33,871 nt of DNA from Candidatus Woesebacteria bacterium RIFCSPHIGHO2_01_FULL_39_23 (lineage in GTDB: Bacteria > Patescibacteriota > Microgenomatia > UBA8517): the NCBI GenBank assembly GCA_001792305.1, contig MGGH01000017.1, positions 1-33,871 of the forward strand, in the 5' to 3' direction. The notes below the pieces were generated by a model. It did no database searches. It had not been told where the DNA came from and saw only the letters and a program-made list of their open reading frames with translations. The position numbers were made by a program, and so were the translations under genes. Below, in pieces: positions 1 through 7,644 of the stretch (its first letter is position 1; each line of letters begins with the position of its first letter).

Positions 1-655
1 TATGCTCCGGAACCATAAGCCAGGAATAATACCGTCTAAATAGCCACAAATTAAAAGAGTTTGCGTTTGGAATCTCAAAAATAAATTTTCCTTTTGGCTT
101 CAACCAAAGACCTATCTTTTTCATAAATTCAAAAGGATTGGGCACATGCTCTAAAACGTGCCAGGCAGTAATAATATCAAAACTTGACTTAATCTCAACT
201 TCTGTTACCTCACCCACTTTTATTTTTCCTCTCCCTATTCTTTTCTCAGCCCGTTCTGCGGCCACAATACTTTTTTCAACACATTGAACATTCCATCCCT
301 TCTTAAGCATTCTTTCGGCAAATTCACCATTGCCACAACCAATATCTAAAAGAGAGCCCTTGCTGGTGTGTTTCTCCACATACTCATCATACTCCGGGAA
401 AAAGCGAATCGACAAAATAGCGTCCAACAAAGATCTTCCAGTTGGTCTTGCAAGTTTCTCGAAATACTCCTTTTCGGAATATAACGATTCAAGTTGCTTT
501 AAGCTTGGCATGGGGTTTATTCGAATAAGAGTACAAAACTTACATCGTTCATAAAGAAGATTCTTTGCTCCCACTGTCCGGGAATTCTGAAAAACAAAAA
601 GTGGTATAAAAGTATTCGAACCGCAAAGTGGACAAGACATACTGTTCCTCTTCAT
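1..655 (-). CDS. Class I SAM-dependent methyltransferase with N-terminal zinc-ribbon, partial (runs off left edge; absent from ORF track)
   Basis: Manual translation from ATG at 655 gives MKRNSMSCPLCGSNTFIPLF...ERCKFCTLIRINPMPSLKQL...GSLLDIGCGNGEFAERMLKKGWNVQCVEKS...FDIITAWHVLEHVPNPFEFMKKIGLWLKPKGKFIFEIPNANSFNLWLF with no stop to base 1. CxxC...CxxC pair, motif I (LLDIGCGNG) and HVLEHV. Start overlaps upstream gene stop (ATGA). Confidence 0.9.
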   Translation of the reverse strand, partial: MKRNSMSCPLCGSNTFIPLFVFQNSRTVGAKNLLYERCKFCTLIRINPMPSLKQLESLYSEKEYFEKLARPTGRSLLDAILSIRFFPEYDEYVEKHTSKGSLLDIGCGNGEFAERMLKKGWNVQCVEKSIVAAERAEKRIGRGKIKVGEVTEVEIKSSFDIITAWHVLEHVPNPFEFMKKIGLWLKPKGKFIFEIPNANSFNLWLFRRYYSWLMVPEH

Positions 656-1326
656 TTTTGACAAACGGCAAAAACAACAGAATTTACCTCATGCAGCGAA
701 TCTACTTTCGATGCATCGGATCTTGAGGAAGGCATCCACTGGCCGTCTTTTTTTACAAAATATTCAGCAAGCGTCAGTTTGAGGTCACCAAGTAATTGTT
801 TTAAGTGCTTTTCGTCGTATACTCGGTAAGATCTTGTTATTCTCCACTTTCCGTATGGGACTGTGAGAATAAACTTACCTCCAGGTTTTAGTATTCGCAT
901 TATTTCTTCAATCGCCTTTCGATCCCCCTTCAAATCTTTTTTTGTTTTTTCATAAAATCTGAGACCTATGTGCTCTAAAGTAGAGACCGCCACAATACAA
1001 TCGAAAAAATTTTTGTCAAAGTCAGTACTACGAATGTCCCCTGTTATAAACTTCAAGTTTCTGTGACTATACGGATAAGGTTCTATGTCTATTCCGTACG
1101 TTTTGTACCCTAGACTTGCGAGTGTAAGAACCAAGTTGCTGTAGCGGCATCCCACATCAAGTACCACTTTTCTCCCGCCCGGGATGTGTCTAACTACCCA
1201 TGCATACTCAATAATTCGCTCCGAAACTATATCCTGATAAAAAACGTTTCTTATTTCCTCTTTCAAGCCGAATTCCGGCATCCTAGCCACTAAATTAACT
1301 CCAAATTCTAGAATCTTTTTGAACAT
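652..1326 (-). CDS. Class I SAM-dependent methyltransferase
   Basis: VVLDVGCRYSNLVLTLASLGYKTYGIDIEP, CIVAVSTLEHIG, MRILKPGGKFILTVPYG motifs. Confidence 0.9.
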   Translation of the reverse strand: MFKKILEFGVNLVARMPEFGLKEEIRNVFYQDIVSERIIEYAWVVRHIPGGRKVVLDVGCRYSNLVLTLASLGYKTYGIDIEPYPYSHRNLKFITGDIRSTDFDKNFFDCIVAVSTLEHIGLRFYEKTKKDLKGDRKAIEEIMRILKPGGKFILTVPYGKWRITRSYRVYDEKHLKQLLGDLKLTLAEYFVKKDGQWMPSSRSDASKVDSLHEVNSVVFAVCQK

Positions 1327-1333
1327 TTATGTA

Positions 1334-1371
1334 TTTTATACCAATTTTACTTTAATTTGCAGCTATAAATA
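1334..1371 (-). promoter_or_regulatory. Putative promoter-like element (copy 1 of a 38-bp near-repeat; copy 2 at 17805-17842 on +)
   Basis: Minus-strand TATTTATAGCTGCAAATTAAAGTAAAATTGGTATAAAA, 33/38 identical to the other copy, with a TATAAA -10-like hexamer upstream of the ATG at 1326. Confidence 0.45.
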
Positions 1372-1400
1372 AGCGAAGCTTGACTCTCGCTTACGAGAGT
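1371..1400. other. Intergenic inverted repeats / alternative hairpins
   Basis: Perfect 7-bp inverted repeat ACTCTCG(1383-1389)-CTTA-CGAGAGT(1394-1400). Competing 6-bp pair AAGCGA(1371-1376)...TCGCTT(1387-1392). Confidence 0.6.
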
Positions 1401-1431
1401 GTAAACTCGAGCAAGAGGAGTATAATACAAA

Positions 1432-2481
1432 CTACTTAGCAAACACAGTGTGCGCCATATGATGAATCGGAACTGTGTATTTTCTCCACGTCTGAAAAAA
1501 ATTTCCTTTCACCATAATTTTTTTAAAAATATATTTATCGGAATATTTACGATTTGACTGAATTAAAGCTCGCTGGGTTAATAGATATCCCAAATTCGTT
1601 AACACCCAAACCCAGGCTTTCAAAAAACCTAACAATGGGCGAGGGTTTCGGTTTTTTATAAGATGCATTACTGCCCTTAGAAAGTACACAGTTGTAGCAA
1701 AGGGCAAGTACCTAATTAAATTGCTCCATTCGTAATTTTTAATAAAAACAGCAGGCATTTTATTAAAATAATATTCTGCTTTAAGGGTTGATATCGGCCT
1801 TGCAGTTTGAGGCTTACCTCCCCAATGGTAAGTTACAGCTTGAGGAACGCAAACTGACCTAAACCCTGCTATCCAGATTCTCCAACCCAAATCAATGTCG
1901 TCAACTTTGTGCCCTAATTTTTCATCAAATCCGCCAATTTTATCCAGAATGGATTTCCTCACAATTGTACCCACCGAACCAATAACCACATCAACAATCG
2001 AATCATCTGCTTGATTTACCTTAAGGCCATAATTTCTCATCACGACCCACCCTGTATGGGGAATAAGAAGCATCCCGTCGGCTTGGATATATTCTTTTCT
2101 CTTTAAGTCAAAAACTCTGCTGTGACAAGCACCGATTCTTGGATTTTTTTCAAGCACTCTAACCATCTGATTTATCCACAGAGGCGAAGCTTGCATATCC
2201 GTCTCAAAAAAAACAACATACTTTCCCTTGGAATCATTTACCCCCTTATTGCGTGTGATGGAAGGGCCGTTATTTTTTTCGTTATACAAAACCCTCAAAT
2301 TTTTGTATTTTCTAGAAAGACCTAATAACATTTCTCTCGCGCCATCGGTCGACCCATCGTCAACAACAATAATTTCATAAGTAGGGTATCGGGTCGCCAT
2401 TAAAGATTTAAGGCAGGGGTTTATCAGCTCTTTTCTGTTAAAACTGGGGACTACAATCGATACAAGAGGAAAGTTTCTCAT
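1432..2481 (-). CDS. Family 2 glycosyltransferase
   Basis: VSIVVPSFNRKELINPCLKSLMATRYPTYEIIVVDDGSTDG; FFETDMQ; GGFDEKLGHKVDDIDLGWRIWIAGF. Confidence 0.95.
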   Translation of the reverse strand: MRNFPLVSIVVPSFNRKELINPCLKSLMATRYPTYEIIVVDDGSTDGAREMLLGLSRKYKNLRVLYNEKNNGPSITRNKGVNDSKGKYVVFFETDMQASPLWINQMVRVLEKNPRIGACHSRVFDLKRKEYIQADGMLLIPHTGWVVMRNYGLKVNQADDSIVDVVIGSVGTIVRKSILDKIGGFDEKLGHKVDDIDLGWRIWIAGFRSVCVPQAVTYHWGGKPQTARPISTLKAEYYFNKMPAVFIKNYEWSNLIRYLPFATTVYFLRAVMHLIKNRNPRPLLGFLKAWVWVLTNLGYLLTQRALIQSNRKYSDKYIFKKIMVKGNFFQTWRKYTVPIHHMAHTVFAK

Positions 2482-2482
2482 T

Positions 2483-3154
2483 TCAATTGTCCTTCCAGCA
2501 AAACATATAAATTGCCCATTCTGGTTTTAAATTAAGCACTGGCCAAAAAATAAATGACACTAAAGAAAACACATAGCTAAAAGGCCCTAATTTCTTAACC
2601 CTGTTTCCATACCCATAAAGCAGTCTTAAACCTTGTCCCCAAACTTTATAACCTTTTTCTTTGAAGTCTCTGGGGTACCAAGCCGACTTATGCCTCTGAT
2701 ATGGGTTCCCATCATATGGGTCTTGAGGTAACCCGCCCACAGGAATAATAAAAATAATCCTCCTTTTGGCTATTTTCTCCAAGTTATTAATTAGTTTTAA
2801 GCCTTCCTTTTTTGTCAAGTGCTCAATTACTTGTGAACACAAAACAACGTCAAATCTTCCAATACTTTTATCTAAGCTTTTAATGTCTTTTCTTATCAAT
2901 CTTTTATAAATTTTCCTTCCTTTTGCTTTCTCTAAATAAGGACTAAAAACATCAATTCCAGTCGGAATTATCTTTTCTTTGGAATTATTTATAATAAATT
3001 CCATAAAAGCGCCGTCAGCACAGCCAACGTCAAGTATCGTCTTGCCATGACTCCTTAAAAGCCCCATTATTAATCCATAGTGGGTAAAGGGCAAAATTGC
3101 GTATATTGGGGCGAAAAAAGCATCTATCTTTTTAAGTATCGGTCTCCAGTCCAT
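2483..3154 (-). CDS. Class I SAM-dependent methyltransferase
   Basis: TILDVGCADGAFMEFI, FDVVLCSQVIEHLTKKEGLKLINNLEKIAKRRIIFIIPVGG. Confidence 0.9.
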   Translation of the reverse strand: MDWRPILKKIDAFFAPIYAILPFTHYGLIMGLLRSHGKTILDVGCADGAFMEFIINNSKEKIIPTGIDVFSPYLEKAKGRKIYKRLIRKDIKSLDKSIGRFDVVLCSQVIEHLTKKEGLKLINNLEKIAKRRIIFIIPVGGLPQDPYDGNPYQRHKSAWYPRDFKEKGYKVWGQGLRLLYGYGNRVKKLGPFSYVFSLVSFIFWPVLNLKPEWAIYMFCWKDN

Positions 3155-3156
3155 AA

Positions 3157-5037
3157 TTATGTAGTTAACCAGAATTTAGATTCTTTACTGATTTCCGACC
3201 AAATATTTATCATATCCTTATAAGGACCGATATCCATATGCCTCAAATCCTTATCAATAAACCTTCTCATTAAAGCCTTTAAGATAACGAAAGAAATCGA
3301 CTCGGCCAGTAAACCCTTGTTGATTCTTTTGGTATCACAAAAATAATTCCAGATTGACTTCATTATCTTTGAGTAAACTCCAACTCCCTTCAAATTTGTC
3401 TTAAAGTAATCCCAGCTATCCCGTCTACTATTATTAATAATAAAGAAAACAAAATCAAAAAAAGGGTCTTTTTCTTTCTCAAAAAACTCCCAGTCTATAA
3501 CATAAATTTTCTTGCTTATTATTATGTTAGTTTTTACAAAGTCACCGTGACTGGACACTTTCTTTATTTTTGTTTCCCCCATTTTCTTTGCGAACAATTC
3601 CAGATCCGAAGCGACAACATGTTCAACCTTATCTGAAAATTTTTGTGATCTTAAGAAAATCATGGCGCTTGACATCTCTTTCTTAAATGTTCTGGACTCG
3701 ACATAACCACTTTCTGTCTTCATCTGGAAATTCAGTAACCAGTCCACTGCAAGTTTATTGTCTTCCAGACTTCCAGATCTGCAAATATGCCCTTTAAGGT
3801 AGGGTTCAATAAACACATCCCTTTCACCTATCTTTGTCTTTTTGACATCTATCCCATTCCATTTGGCAATTAGAGCTTCCTCCTTAACAAGACTGTCCTG
3901 GAACTGTGAAAAACGGGCAAACTTAACTATACTTTTTGGTTTCCCATTTTCAAGTAAAAAATAGTTTATTTTAGAGGTCAATCCGTGCGTCCCGCTTCTT
4001 CTTAAAAAACTTGTTCGTTTTTTACTTAAACTCAAAACTTGATTTTCAAGCAATTCTTCTTTGTTTCCACCTTCTTTATTTGCGTATATTAAAAAACTTG
4101 GTGCAAATATCGGGAAAAACATTCTTAAAAACGTTGGTCGAAATAGTAAGGCAAGTTTTGTTGCAATTTTGCTGGTTATTGTCACGCTAAAATCATGCAT
4201 TCGCAAAAATTTAAGTAAAAATGAAAAACTCTCCCCATCCATTGGTCCTGCCTCACTCGGACTATTGTAGTTAAGAGTCCAATAAATTTTGAAATTGAAA
4301 AATCCCACCTCTTTCAGGATATTTTGATAACCCCAGTAAGAGTAGGTGTAAGTACGATAATCTGGCCAATCCTTATCCATTCTTTTTATATCTTCATATT
4401 TTCCCCCCGTATTTCTAAACTTTCTAACTAAAACACCCGCTAACTTCCTCGGCATTAAACTTGTAAATGGAAGTCCACTATGATCAATTGCTCCAAAAAA
4501 GAAAAAGAAAGCAAATCTGTTCTCAATTCCGACATATAACACACCCCCAGGTTTTAGTACTCTTTTCACTTCTTTAAGGAACTTTATCTGAAGTTCTTTT
4601 GGATTTTTATTGAAATCCGAAAGACCAACCCATTCTAGTACACCGTTGACTACAACTAAGTCAAAAAAGTTATCCTGAAATGGTAATGTTAACCAGTCGG
4701 ACTGAATAAATTTGATATTTTTTCGACCCTCCTGTTTTGCCCGAACTTTTTGAAACTCAAGGCGCTCTTTTACCAACTCGAGAGAATAAACTTCATCAAA
4801 TTGGTAAGAGAGAGAGATTGAGTTTGCGCCCCATCCGCTACCAATATCCAGCGCCTTTTCCTTCCCCTTCAAATTCAGGCAGTCAAAAAGCCAATCCGCC
4901 CGATCATAAGCCAAAATATACTCGTTTAGCCTATCAACTCCCAAGAAATTGGCAGCATTTTGGTAGCCTACTCTTTTGGCGACTTTAACAATTTCCCGCG
5001 CTTTATCTTGTGAAATTTCTCCCCAGTAATAATTCAT
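3157..5037 (-). CDS. Bifunctional fusion: N-terminal class I SAM methyltransferase + C-terminal APH/choline-kinase-like phosphotransferase domain
   Basis: N-term ALDIGSGWGANSISLSYQFDEVYSLELVKERLEF...VVVNGVLEWVGL...LKPGGVLYVGIENR. C-term SIVKFARF...VKEEALIAKW...SSHGDFVKTNIIISKKIYVIDWEFFEKEKDPFFDFVFFI (HGDxxxxN and DWE catalytic motifs). Confidence 0.85.
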   Translation of the reverse strand: MNYYWGEISQDKAREIVKVAKRVGYQNAANFLGVDRLNEYILAYDRADWLFDCLNLKGKEKALDIGSGWGANSISLSYQFDEVYSLELVKERLEFQKVRAKQEGRKNIKFIQSDWLTLPFQDNFFDLVVVNGVLEWVGLSDFNKNPKELQIKFLKEVKRVLKPGGVLYVGIENRFAFFFFFGAIDHSGLPFTSLMPRKLAGVLVRKFRNTGGKYEDIKRMDKDWPDYRTYTYSYWGYQNILKEVGFFNFKIYWTLNYNSPSEAGPMDGESFSFLLKFLRMHDFSVTITSKIATKLALLFRPTFLRMFFPIFAPSFLIYANKEGGNKEELLENQVLSLSKKRTSFLRRSGTHGLTSKINYFLLENGKPKSIVKFARFSQFQDSLVKEEALIAKWNGIDVKKTKIGERDVFIEPYLKGHICRSGSLEDNKLAVDWLLNFQMKTESGYVESRTFKKEMSSAMIFLRSQKFSDKVEHVVASDLELFAKKMGETKIKKVSSHGDFVKTNIIISKKIYVIDWEFFEKEKDPFFDFVFFIINNSRRDSWDYFKTNLKGVGVYSKIMKSIWNYFCDTKRINKGLLAESISFVILKALMRRFIDKDLRHMDIGPYKDMINIWSEISKESKFWLTT

Positions 5038-6032
5038 TGGTAATACCTTCTGTAAATATTTACAAGACTTTCCTTTGTCATAACCTTCTCATAAATGTAG
5101 TCATCACTGACAACTCTTAAAGATTGTACAAATTTTCTCTGCTTTAATGTATCTCGGAAATTGACGATATTCCATTTTACCGCTTTAATAAATTGAATTA
5201 ATGCGCTAAATTCTTTATCTCGAACCGCCACAAAAATACCCCTTCCAAACACAATCAAAAAAGCTATTGGTAAATATTTGATTAAACTTTTTAGTTCATA
5301 ATTTTTAATTAAAGTCCTGAAAGTATTTTTATTTATATGAAAATATACAAAACTTTTCGTTGCATTCATCAATCTCGCTCGCTCTTCGTAACCTTTAAAC
5401 TTATGATAAACGACAGAATCAGGAACATATATTATTTTCCATCCCCCAATCCAAATCCTCCATGAAAAATCCAAGTCCTCGGTATGAACAGCTAGCTTTT
5501 CGTCAAATCCACCAATTTTTTCAATTACTTCTTTTCTCACAACCATACAGGCGGATATTGAAACCACTTCGCGCGTCTTTTCTCCTTTTAAGGCAATACC
5601 CCAACCTGTATGGGGAATCAAAAAAAGTCCTGCTGTAGTTATCCTGCTTTTATCTTGAAGCATCGGCATCTTGGGACAGGTCGCACCCACACTTATATTT
5701 TCAAAAGGCTTCAAGAGCTCGCCAAGCCACCCCGGCTTAACTTCTGTATCGTTATCCAAAAAAACAACTATTTCACCCTTAGCTTTTTTAATAGCACGAT
5801 TTCTGCTCGCCGCAGCCCCGATATTTACTTTGTTTCTCAAAAAGTTAATATTCTTACTTTTTTTTATATATGATTTAATTATTTTTATACTTCCGTCACT
5901 CGATACGTCATCAACTAATATAATTTCAAATTTCTTATACTTAGTCTTCAAAAGGCTGGACAAACAAAGAGGCAAATACTTTTCACCGTTATAATTTGGG
6001 ATAATAATAGAAACCAGTGGTGTTTTATTCAT
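5034..6032 (-). CDS. Family 2 glycosyltransferase
   Basis: VSIIIPNYNGEKYLPLCLSSLLKTKYKKFEIILVDDVSSDGS; FLDNDTEV; GGFDEKLAVHTEDLDFSWRIWIGGW. Related to the 1432-2481 product. Confidence 0.95.
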   Translation of the reverse strand: MNKTPLVSIIIPNYNGEKYLPLCLSSLLKTKYKKFEIILVDDVSSDGSIKIIKSYIKKSKNINFLRNKVNIGAAASRNRAIKKAKGEIVVFLDNDTEVKPGWLGELLKPFENISVGATCPKMPMLQDKSRITTAGLFLIPHTGWGIALKGEKTREVVSISACMVVRKEVIEKIGGFDEKLAVHTEDLDFSWRIWIGGWKIIYVPDSVVYHKFKGYEERARLMNATKSFVYFHINKNTFRTLIKNYELKSLIKYLPIAFLIVFGRGIFVAVRDKEFSALIQFIKAVKWNIVNFRDTLKQRKFVQSLRVVSDDYIYEKVMTKESLVNIYRRYYQ

Positions 6033-6675
6033 TAAAATCTTTCACAGCAACTAAGTAGCCACCTATTTGGGGGACAAAATACGAAATCGGGGTGAGAATA
6101 TATTGTAAAGCAAAATAAAACTTTACCTGCCAGAGAGCTCTCGGCGGATAGACCCTGGCACCAAAACCATAAACTCTATAACCGAAACGCTTAAAATCAT
6201 TTACTCCCCACAGTGAATGGTGTGAATCGCTTTTGACAAACTCCGGTTGACCATGTTTCATCATATTCGGACAGACAATAATTGCCCGACCCCGGCAAAT
6301 CTTATCTAGATCGTTCAAAAATTTTTCTCCACTTTTTTTAGTAAGATGAGATATCACTTCCACTGCTAGAATTAAGTCTACACTTGACTTGACAAAGGGC
6401 ATTTTATCTAAACTCGCAACCACATACTCGTCGTAGACGCGGTTTTTTTTAGCAATTGTTAGATATTCCTTGGAAATATCGACACCTATCATTTTTGTTT
6501 TTGACATATCCCTTGTTGCCCTAAGCAAAAACCCATATATCCCTTTTCCACAACCAACATCAACAATAACTTTAGCGAATAAATCATGAGGAATAAAATT
6601 AAATACAACGGGGTGGTGAAAAAAAGGTGATATTCCCGCCCACTTAAACTTATTTTCTTTTGAACTACTATTCAT
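6025..6675 (-). CDS. Class I SAM-dependent methyltransferase
   Basis: VIVDVGCGKGIYGFLLRATRDMSKTKMIGVDIS, LILAVEVISHLTKKSGEKFLNDLDKICRGRAIIVCPN. Paralogous to the 2483-3154 product. Confidence 0.88.
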   Translation of the reverse strand: MNSSSKENKFKWAGISPFFHHPVVFNFIPHDLFAKVIVDVGCGKGIYGFLLRATRDMSKTKMIGVDISKEYLTIAKKNRVYDEYVVASLDKMPFVKSSVDLILAVEVISHLTKKSGEKFLNDLDKICRGRAIIVCPNMMKHGQPEFVKSDSHHSLWGVNDFKRFGYRVYGFGARVYPPRALWQVKFYFALQYILTPISYFVPQIGGYLVAVKDFNE

Positions 6676-6701
6676 TTACGTTTCCTACAAAACCAAACTT
6701 G

Positions 6702-7625
6702 TTAAGTCACCCTGATGGTATCCATTCTCACACGTCGCCTTTCTTTTGTATTAACTAGTATAAATCCATCCAGGGTCCCTTTCAAAAACTTTAAATACCC
6801 AGATAAATGTCCGTATTTTACAGCCAAATACAAATAATAGATTAAATAAAGGGGTAAAAAAAGCGAAAAAATAAAGAAGTTTTTTCCGAATCTTTTCATA
6901 AAAATTATCCTGTTTTTGCCTAAATTCTTGGCATACCTGACCAGAAGCCTTTCCGCGTCTTTTTGGGTGTTATATTCTATATCGTGATACGCAATTGCAT
7001 CTGGGGTATAAAAAGTTTTAAAACCTGCCCTTTTTGCTCTATAACAAAAATCGGCATCTTCCCAAGAAGACTCGAAAATATTGTCAAATCCTCCTATTTT
7101 TTCAACCAATTCTCTTTTAACCAGAATTGCAGCTGGAGAGACCCCTACTTCGACAGTTTTATTATACTGCCCCACATCCATTCCGTTTCGAAACATTACC
7201 TGTCCTGTCCATAAATTTATATCGGTACCGGCAGACCAAATTCTTTTTCTCTCACTCTTGTAATAAATCTTGGGAGTTACTATACCTATTTTATTATCTG
7301 CAACTTTCACCAAGTTTTCCAGCATTTTTTTATCAGCAATCATATCGTGGTCAAAAAAAAGTAGATAATCACTTTCCTTATCAGAAGCCTCTATTCCTTT
7401 ATTTCTTCCTCCGGTTACTCCCAAATTTTTTTCATTTTTAACTAACCTAATTGTCTTGTACTTCTTGACCAGACGATCAACTTCATCGGCAGTATCATCC
7501 GTTGATGCATTATCAACAACAATTATTTCGAAAGGCTTATAGGTCTGGTTACTTAAGGATTTAATACAACCGACGATGGTAGAGCACCCATTCCAAGTTG
7601 GCACGATTACTGTTATCCTCTTCAT
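6702..7625 (-). CDS. Family 2 glycosyltransferase
   Basis: ITVIVPTWNGCSTIVGCIKSLSNQTYKPFEIIVVDNASTDDT; LLFFDHDM; GGFDNIFESSWEDADFCYRAKRAGFK. Confidence 0.95.
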   Translation of the reverse strand: MKRITVIVPTWNGCSTIVGCIKSLSNQTYKPFEIIVVDNASTDDTADEVDRLVKKYKTIRLVKNEKNLGVTGGRNKGIEASDKESDYLLFFDHDMIADKKMLENLVKVADNKIGIVTPKIYYKSERKRIWSAGTDINLWTGQVMFRNGMDVGQYNKTVEVGVSPAAILVKRELVEKIGGFDNIFESSWEDADFCYRAKRAGFKTFYTPDAIAYHDIEYNTQKDAERLLVRYAKNLGKNRIIFMKRFGKNFFIFSLFLPLYLIYYLYLAVKYGHLSGYLKFLKGTLDGFILVNTKERRRVRMDTIRVT

Positions 7626-7644
7626 GCTTTGTTAGTATAAATAA

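Noticed and set aside
330-554. 74-aa plus-strand ORF at the left edge
   Set aside because: Lies antisense to the partial methyltransferase that reads open on the minus strand from 655 to 1.
1383-1400. Intrinsic terminator
   Set aside because: The hairpin is perfect but short, and neither strand shows a T-run immediately after it; kept as an unexplained structure instead.
5610-5994. Overlapping plus-strand ORFs (87 and 107 aa) inside a GT2
   Set aside because: Antisense to a strongly supported glycosyltransferase.
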